DNA of 64,000 nt, taken from assembly GCA_013399115.1 (NCBI GenBank), contig VXAA01006085.1:24454-88453 (forward strand). Reading direction: 5' to 3'. Source of the stretch: Anseranas semipalmata (Eukaryota; Chordata; Aves; Anseriformes; Anseranatidae). Every line of letters starts with the position of its first letter. Positions within the stretch are counted from its first letter, which is position 1. The position numbers and the translations under genes were made by a program. The notes under the pieces are model-generated. The model was not told the origin of the DNA. It made no database searches and saw only the letters and a program-made list of their open reading frames with translations. Below are positions 35,438 to 57,720 of this stretch, piece by piece.

Positions 35438-37045
35438 CTCAATGCCTTCTTATTGGTCTTTAGTTGTAAGATCTGTGTCCAGGAATTGTAGTCTCCCATG
35501 ATGGAACAGTAAAGTCTGGAGCAATAAGGACTTACCCTTGGTGAAGAAGGACGAGACTATGGAGCATTTAAACAAACTGGACATATATAAGCTCATGGGA
35601 CATGATGGATGCACCCATGAGTGCTGTGGGAACTCGATGACATTGCGAGGCCACTCTTGATGATTCTTGAAAGATCACAGTGATCAGGAGAGGTTCCTGA
35701 AGACTGGAAGAGAGCAAACGTTGCTCCTATATTAAAGAAGGTCATGAAGGATCCAGGAACTACAGGCTGGGCAGCCTCACCTAGATTTCTGGGAAGGTGA
35801 TGGGGGAAATTCTCCTGGAAGCCATTTCCAAACATTAGTAAGACAAGAAGGCGATTGTGAGTAGTCAGCATTGATTTACAAGGAGAAATCATGCCTGACC
35901 AACCTGACTGACTTCTGCAATTAAATGCTTAGTAGATGAAGGGAGAGAAGTGGATGCTGTTTATGTTGACTTTATCAAGGCTTCCGACACTCAAAGTGAT
36001 GAAGTACAGACTAGACAAATGCACAGTAAGGTGGACTGAAAACTGGCTGAAAAGCCCGTCCCAGAGGTTTGTGATTAGTGGCATGAAGTCTAGGCAGAGG
36101 CCAGCCATGAATGGTGCACCCCAGGGGTTCAATACTGAGGCCATTTCTGTTTCATATGATGATTAGTGGCCTGGATGACAGGACAGAGTGCACCATCAGC
36201 AAGTTTGCAGCTGACACAAAACTGGAAGGAGTGGTTGATAGACCAGATTGGTGTGCCGCCATGCAGAGGGACCTCAACAGGCTGGAGAAATGGGCTGACA
36301 GGAATGCCATTATGTTCAGCAAGGGAAATGCAAAGTCCTGCCCCTGGGGACGAACAACCCCATTCACCAGTACAGGCTGGGGGACACCCAGCTGGAAAGC
36401 AGCTCTGCAGAAAAGGACCTGGGGGTCCTGGTAGACAACAAATTGACCACAAGCCAGAAATGTGCCCTTGCACCAAAGAAGGCAAACAGCCTCCTGAGCT
36501 GTGCTTGGAAGAGTGTTGCCAGTAGGTTGAGGGAGGTGATTCTTCCCCCCAGCTCAACACTGGTTGGCACATCTAAAGTGCTGGGTCCCGTGCTGGGCTC
36601 CCCAGGACAAGAGAGACATGGACATACTAGAGTATGTCCAAAGGCCCATGAAGGTGATTAGTGGATTTGAACATGAGAGACTGAAAGAGCTGAGACCGTT
36701 CAGCCTGGAGAAGAGAAGGTTCAGGGGGTTCTTATCCACATGTATAAATGCCTGACTGGAGCAGGAAAAGAAGTCATGAGACAGACTTCTTAGTAAGAAG
36801 GACGAGAGACAACAGGCACAAATTGAAATACAAGAAATAGCATTTAAACATAGTAAAGTTTTTCACTGGGAGGGTGGTTGAGCACTGGCACAGGTTGCCC
36901 AGAGAGGTTGTGGAATCTCCAACCTTGGAGATACTCAAAACCCAACTGGACACAGCTCAGGGTCTAGCTAACTGTGCTCTGAGCAGGAGGCTGGAATAGA
37001 CGATCTCCACAGGCTCCTTTCAACCTCAGTAACTGAACAATGTTA
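35438..37045 (+). mobile_element. Old CR1 LINE, reverse transcriptase region and 3' end
   Basis: Resumes with 'ctcaatgccttctt' and runs through the RT domain to the 3' UTR. Protein traces include 'RTECTISKFAADTKLEG' (RT catalytic box with one Asp replaced by Ala), 'AMQRDLNRLEKWADRN' and 'LEKRRFRG'. Several frameshifts and stops show it is long dead. With the 5' part it is the longest CR1 copy here, about 2 kb without the insertion. Confidence 0.9.
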
Positions 37046-37244
37046 TGAAAATATGTACAAACTTCATACTGTAAGGTTGTTCTTTCCCTATATATTTGTA
37101 CAGGCTGGAATAGTGGTGAACTGGTTGCTTTAGGAATCTGTACTTTATCTTACTAATGCACAAATCAAGAGCTTAACACACTCATGTAATGAACACTCCT
37201 GCCTCTCAGCTGGGTCAACCTGACTTACAGCACACTCAGCTGTG

Positions 37245-37282
37245 GAAGAAAATACAAGACTAGCAGAAGAAAATACAAGACT
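37245..37282 (-). repeat. Tandem duplicate of a 17-bp T-rich element (21-bp period)
   Basis: AGTCTTGTATTTTCTTC occurs twice without mismatch on the minus strand, immediately after the ITM2B poly(A) site. It may serve as a duplicated U-rich downstream element. This is inferred from position only. Confidence 0.85.
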
Positions 37283-37289
37283 TTTAGAC

Positions 37290-47613
<10,324 letters not shown>

Positions 47614-49199
47614 CTACAATACAGCAGAGAGAGACCTTCAGCACGGCGTTCCCCAGACACGTACCACAGCAGATAGTTTGGGCGCAGCAAGCACAAACAT
47701 TGCATCCACCAGAAAAGGCCGTAAGCACTTTAAGACAATTGTTTGGGAATGGTTTTTGTTTTGGTTTTGTTGTTTTGAAACATTTAAAGCAGATCTATTT
47801 CAGCTGAAGTCTAGAAAAACTTGTACTAACAGTCACTTTTTAATGCCATCATCGTTGACTGAATCAGCAGAGATAAGGAAAAAATAAAAATAAAATCTCC
47901 CAGGGTACTTAACAATACACAGTGAGCCATTTTTTGGACTATCGACAGAAAATTATCTGTTCTCAGGCAATCTCCCTGTAACAACAGCATACTGAGGAAG
48001 TCAGTTCAGAGAGGTCAGATTTTTTTTTTAGCTTGGTGTATGCAATTTAAGCGAACCTGAAGAACCTACAAAAGATCGAAGGCAGTAAGAAGAGCAAAAT
48101 ATATCCTTTCTTACGCTGTTCCATCAGGAAGAAAGACTTTAGCACCTCTCTGCTGGCAAAACAGGAAGAATGGGAATGAAAAAATGATGGTTTAAGAAGT
48201 TCTACTTAAAGAAGCTTTGTGCCTAAGACAGTGTTGGCCACATTACTATCTGCTGTGCGAGTTACACTAAGGAATGACAGGATGTTTCCCCTTTGGGGCA
48301 CTAGTTTGCATAACCATGCAGTAGCCCCCACAGGCATCCTAAGCAATAAACTGCTGCTTGCAAAATCTTTCCTCTATCAGCCACATCACAATGCTCCTTC
48401 CTCCCCCGAGTGTTTGCATAACTCTCATCAAAAACAAAAAAACAAAACAAACAAAAAAAACACCAGCATGCTATTGCCCTAGTGTGACTTGAGTCACCTT
48501 CTTCCAAGCCATGATAACCCTGGAAAAATACCAGAATTCAAATAAATACAAAGCAATTCGTTATTCTTTTACAACCAAAGGAACAATAGGATAACATGAT
48601 GACCAGGGTGAAAGCACTACAACCAACCAACCAAAAAAACCCAAACCAGAAAAGAGAGGAAGAGTGTGAGGGAAGTGCTTGAAAAGGTATTGATAGCTAT
48701 GATAGCCAGTGAATGTTCTGGCTCATGGTTTTTTGTTGTTGTTGTTTTTCCCGGTATTTGCTAATTAAGACCCACTCAAAAAAAGTTGTAGGTATAGTAG
48801 GTATAACCCCAGGCCAACCTGGTCCAGTTAGGAAGGAATTCCTCTCATCTGGCCATAGCCATCAAAGCAAGTCTGACACCAAAGACATGGGGCTCTCCCT
48901 ATAGGAGGTGGGGAGAAGCAGGCAATTCCTCAGCGTGACTCATCCCAACCATCTCCAAGCGGGATAAGAAGCCTTTTGGAGGTACTTATTTCTTTTCACT
49001 GATTACAGGGGGAGATTCCTGGTTAACAAACTAGGTACCTAATTCATATGTAGCTAAATTAGGTGATGTGAAACCCACCTTTACAGTACACTGCAATTAT
49101 CTTTCATACAGAAGTGGCAATGCAGCTCCTTTGCCAGGCAACAGTTGCCAAAATCTGATTCAGAAATATTTGGAGTCAAACTCTGAAGATATTCCACAG

Positions 49200-49386
49200 A
49201 TTATGCTTTATGTTACCTTGCGAAGTACAGCAGTAAATCAGATTGTGAAACCACCATCTCTGGAGGTTTTCAAGACCCGACTAGACAAAGCCGTGGCTGA
49301 TCTTGCTTTGGCAACCACCCTGTTCCTAAAGGGCGGCTGGACCAGGTGACCGCCAGAGGCCCCTTCCAACCAGCGTGTCTGTGATG
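49200..49386 (+). mobile_element. CR1 LINE 3'-end fragment
   Basis: The core is 'ctggaggttttcaagaccc', 'ctagacaaagccgtggctg', 'ggaccaggtgac' and 'ccccttccaacc', then a decayed tail 'tctgtgatgc'. The 5' boundary is uncertain. Confidence 0.82.
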
Positions 49387-52300
49387 CATTACAAGGCGAA
49401 GTGAGAGTGGCTAGAAAATAGTTGCCAGGGACTGAAAGAAACAGAATGAAAAGACAAGTAACAACTTTACGAAGTTTTTACTGAATTCCTTAACTAATTA
49501 TTAAAGTATAAAGCATTACAGGATTAGTAGCTGCGTGGTTTTTAACCTGGCTGTTTGTGAAGACTGAGAATAGACCATAATACCCACGGTAAGCTAATTA
49601 ACTTTCAGGTCAGGTTAGGACTCACTGTGGATTCTTCTATACATCATCTCAATTATAAATCTAAACCAGGTAAAACAAGGATTTTTATTTTTATGTTGCC
49701 CCGTATCATTAGGTGACTATCTCCCTGGATATTTCAATGCATAAAGGACACCCGATTGAAACTTTTTTAAATAGCTGCCATTTAAACTGTTTTGAGTTAA
49801 TATGAGAAAAATGGGTAGCAAACTGGCTCTGCGATACAATGCCAAAATATTCCCCAGTGAAGAATATAAAGAGTACCTTTATTCTTTCCCTCTGGTTTTA
49901 TTCCCTCACTTTTTTTCCCCCTCCAAGCAGAATTATCCATTTGTGGAATAACCGCCTCTTCCATTCTCACATCACTTCGTAAGCTCAGAAAGATTTACAA
50001 AATACACATCTGGGAAATGGTGCAGAAGGGATATACTGCATGAATACCTACTTAGAAATGCAGATTAATGTCAAATTAAGTTTGCATAGGCCACAAAAAC
50101 AATCAGAAAAAAGAAAGCAACTTTTACACTTTTACCACGCTAGAAGGAACCTGAAGGACAAGTTTATCAGTATTCCACCCTAAATAATTTTGCTTTGATA
50201 TACAAGATGACAGATGTAAACAATAGGTTTAACAGAGCTCTTTAATCCTCTACCGGCAGCTAAATTTTATCATTATTATTTTTTCAGGCATCCCTAATGG
50301 TAGGGCATTAACATATTTTGTATTTGAAGTTGCCTATTGCATTGATTTGTCCACAGCCTACCAAAAACACCAGCCCAAATTAGAGCAAGATTTCAAGCCC
50401 AGTTTAACCTCTTGTTTAGGAGAGATTACAAAAGTATTGCATCTCAGTACAGCGGAAGCACAAGCATTAGGTAAGAGTGAAAATATGTGATGTTGTTGAA
50501 GAAGCACACAATTGATTTCCTCTTCTGAATTTGGAAACTGAGTATACCACCAAGCAGTTTCAAACCACCTTATATTAAAATATTACAAATGACCTACTGA
50601 TGCTAAATTATACGTGCATTAGTTGCTGTCCTGTGGCTAACCTGGCTAAGCTTTTGTACTGTTGCCATGACAGCTTAGTTTGGGCTGAACTGACCCAAAA
50701 GAGTAATTCATCCCTCACTAGATAAATGTGACCCTCTGCACCGCAAGAGATAAAAGCGCGACGGATGCTCACCCGTCTTCCAGGCCACTCATGTTCGGAA
50801 AGAAAAAACAAGAACTGAAAGCAGATCCCCACCAGCAGGGACGGCGCTGAATTAGCACCTCTCCCCACGGAGTTAGGACTGCACTTTGTTCCCCGAGAGC
50901 ACCGCCGGCTTCTGAAGCCACAGCACAACAGGAGACTGCAGCCTCGCTGGCTGATTTTGCTCTAGGTCAGCTTTCCACTGCCAGAGGTATCTGACAAAAG
51001 AAAACACCGTGTAGATGAGGTGAAGATTGACCTCTAAAAATATGCCTCTGCACTTTTGTGAGCAGCAATAATTAGTCATTGCTGTTCCGGTCCTCTTCTT
51101 TCCCCTCTCCTGCTCCATCGCTGCCTCGGTGCGCTTCCAATTTCGTGGTGAATCCTCGACCTGAAGATGATGCCACAGAACTAATCTTCTCTGATGCAAA
51201 ATGCCTTCAGAGGAACTGGGTGCAAGCCCAATACTACCTTGTTTCCCTTGATGAGCTGATTGTTCTAATTGGAAAACATTTGATTAGACTATTTCCCATG
51301 GACAAGATACGAAACAGAAGCATCTCTCTGCCACTTGTACGCGAAATCCTACAGTGTTAAAATTAAACAGCTCAGAACTTCCCAATCTGAACAGCTTCGA
51401 GCTCTGCAGGTACAGTTTTCTTGTAGATATAAGACAGAACTTAATACTTCTCATTTTCTTTGAGATTTAAAGATGTTGGCAGGATTCCTTAACTCTGTCT
51501 TCTTCTCACACAGAAGTCACAAGACAACTGCAGCTTTCAGCGAGGATGCCTTCATCAAGTGACCACAGCAGCTAATGTGCAGCTGCATTCTGTCTTGTCA
51601 CTGGAACTATAAAACACTAGCAAGTGGACAAATGATACCACAAACTACTTATCAAAGCTCCTCTCAATTAAAGAGAGAGCTTCACAAGAACACATATTTA
51701 TAACAATTAGCATCAACTGTTCTGGAGTGGATTAAAGGGAAAAAAAGAGTTAATAACCCCTAAACCTGCAAACTTTAGCAGTTATTAAGGGTTACTGGAC
51801 ATATACACTCTCGCTCTTTTCAGTTCAACTTTAATGCTACTTTTTTTCTTTAAATAAAATACTGAATTTCAGTATTAAAATTATAAAAGTTAAGCAGTCT
51901 AAAAACTTACAAGGCATATGTCTAGTTCATATTAAAATGGGTGAGATTATCAGACATTGCTCCTTTGCGTAAATTAAGGATACATCAATTATATGATTAA
52001 AAAACTTCATATGAATCAACTAAATAAGAATCCACCTAAATCAGAAACGATGGATGTGCTTGGCTATGCTGTGAGGAGTCCAGAATATTGCATGACCATT
52101 GTGCACCTATGCAAAAGATAATGGTCAAAGCTTAAAAATAGGTATGCAAAAACAAACAAAAAACCCGCCAACTTTGGGCAAAAAATCTTTCAGGACCACC
52201 CCAGCCTCTGATCCACAGAGAAAACAGATGCAAAGTACTGCTGAGTATTACAAATATTACTAAAAATGTCTGTAACATAATACACAGTCCATAATTATGC

Positions 52301-54103
52301 ATCTGAGAGTAACATCTAATCCATACACACACACATGTATATATATAAACTTTAAATTTGTGTGGGTAGAACTGGCTGGAAGCTGTTCAGAGATGTTTTC
52401 TTCAGCGGTCCTCTGTGTGCCAGTTAGCCAGATGGACAGAACACAGTGGGGCAGACAGAGCAAATATTGACCAACTGCAGCTTTTACTTGTGGAATAGGG
52501 AGAAGAAAACCTAACGATAACTCCCTAAAAGTATTTGTTAATGAGGGAAGCTAAAAAATCTTGGAATAAAATGCTGACCCAGCGGCTACATAGAATGAAT
52601 TCTGTTGATCAAGCTTGCCTGCTCTGACTTGCAGCTCTGATGTCTGTAGAAAACCCTCCCAAAAGGCAGTCAATATAAAGTGAACCTAATTTAGAAAGAA
52701 CTCTGCATTCCTCCCATGGTATTCCTGCCTGAAGACAGCTCCAAGCCTGGTATTCTATTTATTACTTGTTGCAGATGGGAAATTAAGGCAGGCTTTTGCA
52801 AGACTCCTCACTTAGCTGGCAGATGCTGCAAAACTGGAAGGCCATCGATACTGATCTGCCTCTCAAGCAGCAACTTTATGCTTCCTAATAAAATTAGATT
52901 GAAATTTTTAGTACAATGATCTTTTAACTTGCTCGTTGGAAAAACAGACTCTATATACAATAGATGCTTCAGAGATCTCTCGCTTATGACAAGGAGTGAC
53001 GTATTCTTTCGACTCAGATGACGAAGCCTGAAAACAAGCTATAGTTGCCTATGTGCATTTAGTATCTGAACACTGCAACCCTTCTGTGGCAGCGCTGCCA
53101 GCTCCTCCTCTGGCAAGATGGACAAGGACTTGTCCGTCTGGCCAAAGGCTCTCTGCCTAAAGAGCTGCTTGAAAACCAGACCTTAATTCTGGTGTTGCTT
53201 GCTGCCGTCACCTAGCTTGGATAACCAAGCAGATTAATCAAGCAGAATTATCTATCGGGCAGCTAGTACTGTTAACCTTTTCCTGTAGTTCCACTATCTG
53301 TGCATTTTCTATAAATATTATTTTATAGAAATACATATATACAAAAATACAAATTTTGTGCATTAGGAAATCCAGCAGCGTCAAGAAAATATATTGCTTG
53401 AGCTTTCAAAAGTTCAAAGTCAAAGGTCCTTTTTTTAATTAGTCAAACACTACCTTTCACCAAATAATGGGAGTGTTTCATTATAAAATGAGGTGTCTGT
53501 CAAATGAATCATTTGCTGGTTCAGACATCATAACCATCGTGGAATAAAAACATTAATATAAGCAGCCAGCTCAAGATCACCTTAAAAAGCAAAGGAATGG
53601 TTAGGAGATCAGTACTAGTGGATAGGGAACATGTTTCATGTACCTGGAAAGACAGAGGTGAAGGTAGAACAAAAACAACAGAGTAAACAGGCAAGTAAAG
53701 GGAAGGGGGAAATAAAACTAGAGAGAAAGATGGTAAAACATATAGAGGTTGATGTCTCTGCAGGAAGGAAAATTACAACTGCAAAGTGAATGTAAAGGAT
53801 GTGAATCAGCAGTTCACCCACAGCTACGTGATAGAGGGACAATAAAAAAGTGTGTCTTGGAAGAGTAATCCTGCAACTCCTAACTGATGCGAGTAATCCT
53901 GATTTACCTAAACACTGCCTTCAAGTTCTGAGATAAGAGATTACAGAACCTGACAGCAGCCAACAATTAAAGAGGACAGGTAAAGAGATTCAGAGGAAGG
54001 AGCCTGTAACTAGTTTGCTGCTTTGATTAAATTCAGGAGCAGTGCTGTTAAGTGTGGTTATTTTTATTGTTAGCTCTAGTCTTACATCATAGACTAGAAA
54101 GTG

Positions 54104-54143
54104 AAAAAAAAAAAAACCAACCCACTTTTTTTTTTTTTTTTTT
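54104..54143. repeat. Facing A13 and T18 runs
   Basis: A run of 13 A, a short ccaacccac spacer, then 18 T. The two runs form a long inverted repeat. Confidence 0.93.
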
Positions 54144-55707
54144 AATTGCTTCAGTGATGAGGCAAAGACTTTATCCAGGCGATTCTTCTGTACAACTTTT
54201 GGCTATAACCTCATCCCAGACTGTCTACAGCAACTGTACATACATTATATTTTACTGTTTTCTTCAAACTATGTTCTCCAAGTTGTTCCTTCTGTTTCTG
54301 CTCACTTCCAAGATCCTCCAATTCCCTTCTCTCACCACCAAAACTAGTGGTTTCAAGTCTTCCTGTAATTTCTTTCTTATCCCAGGTCCGTGACCCCCTA
54401 TTTCTCCCCCTGCCAAAATAGTGTTTGCTGGTCTCTGCCACATGTGGAGCACCATGCACACCTTATTTCCATTCACTCCTTTCATTACTGCTCTACAAGA
54501 TAAACCACTCACAGTGTCAGCATGCTACCTGCTTGGGAAGATGGTCTAGGCCATTTCCTTCATTTTGGGGCTTTGCCATTCTTCTGTCTTCTTCCCCCAA
54601 CCGCTTGCTCCCAACACAAAACCTCACAAAAGCATTCTGGTTCCTGATACCTGCAACACTTAGAATATTCATTGACTTTAAATGTCTGCGTGCTGAATTC
54701 GAAATTCTGAATAATCACTGTGCCACCGACAGCCAGGGAGCTGCAACTGCCATTGTACTGAATACAACATTTTTTCTAAGCTTGGCTAGTGGAGAGGTAG
54801 AAGCCAGGTATTTTTGATGATATACATGTTAATGAGTTTACCTATACATTCTCATAAATTAGAACGATAAACAGTTGTTCCACATTCCATATCTATTTTT
54901 TCTTGAGTATTTTAAGAAAAGAGAAGTGTTGTGGTCCAAGTTTGCAATCTGGACCAAAACACAGAAGTAAGCTTGCGCAGGTATCTGGCAAGAGGTGCCA
55001 AGGGTTGTTTATTTTGTTGAGACCCCAAACCTGAGAGATTATACAGCACACTCTTCAGAATATCTTTTGCTTTCAGAAAAGGAAATCGCTACACCCTGTA
55101 AGGATACAGCATGCCAAACATGGCATTTCTATAAACTGTCCGATTTTGAAAAATATTTCATTTCTACACATTGCCAAAATGAACTTGTTTCCCCACCCAT
55201 ATTCTTTGACTTAAAATTGACTTGCATTCTACCAAACTTGTAAAAACTACACTAAATAAATCTATAATTTTAAATGAAATATTTCTCTCATCTTTTTCCT
55301 GAATTAGCATCACTGTTTGAAAACAGGAACTTAGAAGGTTCCTATTCCATTTAAAATAGATCAATACTAAATTACCTTTTTGACCTTGGCTCTTCTAGTT
55401 CCTGTCTCTTCCTTATCCTGCTTGCTTCTTATCTCTGAATATTTCTCTGCCTTTTTTTTTTCCTCTGACTGAATCTCAGACATTAGTATGACAGAACGCT
55501 ATGTGGATTTAACCTAGATTTCTCTCTAGACTATTTTCCCAAATGGTGATGGCTCCTTCACCCAAGAGATCTCATTAGCATGCACACATGCACCACTGAG
55601 CCTCAGAATTTAATAACTCTATTCCCAGTTCAGCCACAGATGGTATGTCATCTCAAGCAAGTTACAAACATCATGTCTCAGTTTCTCTCAAAAGCAGAAT
55701 TTAGAAT

Positions 55708-56270
55708 TACAGAATCCCTCAGGTTGGAAGAGACCGCAGGAGGTCTCCAGTCCAACCCCTTGCCCAAAAGACTCTGAAGTCTGACCAGGTTGCTCAGGAC
55801 TCTTGTCCGCTCAGGTTTTGAAAACCCGCAAGGACTAACCCTTCGCAGCTTCTATGGGGAACCTGCTCAGCGTTCAGTTCTCGACAGAGTGAAAAATGTT
55901 CTGCTTTCACCCTGTTGGAAGCTCTCCTGTTTCAATGTATGACCGTCACTTCTTGTTTTCCTGCTCTGCACCTCAGCGAACAGCCTGGACCTCATCTTCT
56001 CAGCCACCTCCCCGCAGGTGCTGGGGGATGCTGTGAAGTCCCCCCACAGCCGTCTCATCTCCGCGCTGAACAAGCCCCAGTCCCTCGGCCACAGGCTCAC
56101 GCCGGCGCGTCAGTCTTTCGTTTTTCCTTTCGATGAGAAAGCCCTCAGCCTTCAGCGTCCTCAGCGGCTTGTGCCCAGCTTCTCTCTCCTCAAGCAGAGG
56201 GGCTAGGCAGGCAGGTGGTCCGCAGCCTGTCCTGATGGAGAGGGAAGAGTCTGTTCCAGGTGCAGGACTC
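55708..56270 (-). mobile_element. CR1 LINE fragment, reverse (about 560 bp)
   Basis: Starts on the plus strand with 'acagaatccctcaggttgga' and 'ccagtccaacccc', the reverse complement of a CR1 3' end. It continues through 'tctcatctccgcgctgaaca', the reverse of the 'SALNKPQ / EMRRL' late ORF2 region. The open frames at 55867-56314 come from this element. Confidence 0.87.
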
Positions 56271-57690
56271 AGCTTTTGTTCTTTCTGAAACTCGCTGGGT
56301 TTCGTTCGGCTCATTCCCCTAGCCTGCTGGGGTCACTGAATGGCAGCCCTACCCTCAAACAAACACACCTTGCTAATACATACATTCCCAAATTAAGATG
56401 GGTAATAATCTGTACTACAGGCTGAGTTCTTTGAGTAGAAAGCATTCTACCAGCAAACACAGAATAGCACTTAATTATGGCACTTAAAAGTATCAACACA
56501 GAAGAGCTGACCTTGAAAGGCTTACAGTTAATTACGCTCTTTCTAGAAGAAACTATTGTAACAGCCTAATGGGCTGTGCTGCAATTAAACTATTCAAAGC
56601 TTGAAGTGGAGGACATACACTCCAGCACTCAGCACCTTGCTGCCTCGCACCTGGCAGAGGCACTGACACCGGCAGGCACCAAAACGCCTCGCCAGACAGA
56701 CAGAGAACCTCCTGCAATCGCAAGCCTTCGAGAAGACAACCCACTGCTAAACGCGGCAGCCTCAGAAAACCACACTCAGCCTCCCCTCTGCAAACGGGAC
56801 CGCGCTTTCAGAGGTGCAACTGCACGGTTTTCTGTGCAGAGCGTATCTTTTACAATAAATACATAAGTAGACTTTATGATTCAGCAGCCATGTGACTAAG
56901 TCTGTGCACAGACCACACAGGGAGCAATCCACCCCACAGATCACCGCTCCCTCCAGTTATGCTCTCCCCAATATATGCTTTTTCCACTTATTCCACTGTC
57001 TCCTCCTACCCTCAAAACAGAGGAAAGCCTCCATCAAAAGCAGGAGTTTGCCGAATCTTTGGAGGAAAAGAACCACAAATTACCTATGAATTTATATTCA
57101 AGGAACTGTAGTCCTCAAACACGTGGATTTTATTTTTATGTATATACAAATATTATGTGCTTAATATATATCATTTACAAAAAATATGTATTTTATACAC
57201 AGACACTATTTGGAAAGGGCAAACAAAGTATCAACCTAGTTTCTCCAAGACCTCTATAATAACTGTTGAGCAAATATTACTTTGCCTGTTTCTTCACGGT
57301 AAGATCTGCAAGGCTGCTGTCGCACAAAGGAGCCTTGCTTGTGGATGCAGCATGGATCGCTCAGATAGGAGCTGGAGCCTCTCTCTGTGTCCGCTGTGGT
57401 CCAAACCCTGGGCCACGTGATGTCTGCTGCAAAACCATTTCTGATTTTATTGCAAGCTCAATCTTATTAATTCTCTCATTCCTTTAGTTTACCACATCTG
57501 TAAAATTAGGACAGATAGCCGAGTTTTATAAATTAGCATGCTTTTCATCTGTAGATTCAAAGTAATTTCCACCGAGGATAAAAAGCAGTACATAAATAGT
57601 AAGAAAATGAATGTTGTATTATTCATATAGACCAGGAGACTAAAAGCGGATAATGCTAACCTTTGTCAATCACTGCATAAATGGGAGGGG

Positions 57691-57720
57691 AAAAAAAAAA
57701 AAAAAAAGAAGAAGAAGAAC
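57691..57720. repeat. Poly(A) and (GAA)n simple repeat
   Basis: Seventeen A followed by GAAGAAGAAGAA. Confidence 0.95.

Larger units (their letters stand above)
28299..37289. other. Intergenic region between ITM2B and RB1
   Basis: About 9 kb separate the ITM2B 3' end from the RB1 promoter. It holds a nested CR1 (34770-37045), a GC-rich patch at 30370-30650, a poly(A) run at about 33667-33682 and otherwise unique sequence. No convincing coding gene was found. Short open frames near 31111-31459 exist on both strands and resemble nothing known. Confidence 0.75.

Noticed and set aside
34823..36755. Many overlapping open frames (up to 147 codons)
   Set aside because: All fall inside CR1 sequence, with broken frames and a mutated RT box. 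No host gene.
50608..51199. Two overlapping minus-strand frames of 106 and 108 codons in ITM2B intron 1
   Set aside because: No family resemblance and no splice context; probably compositional.
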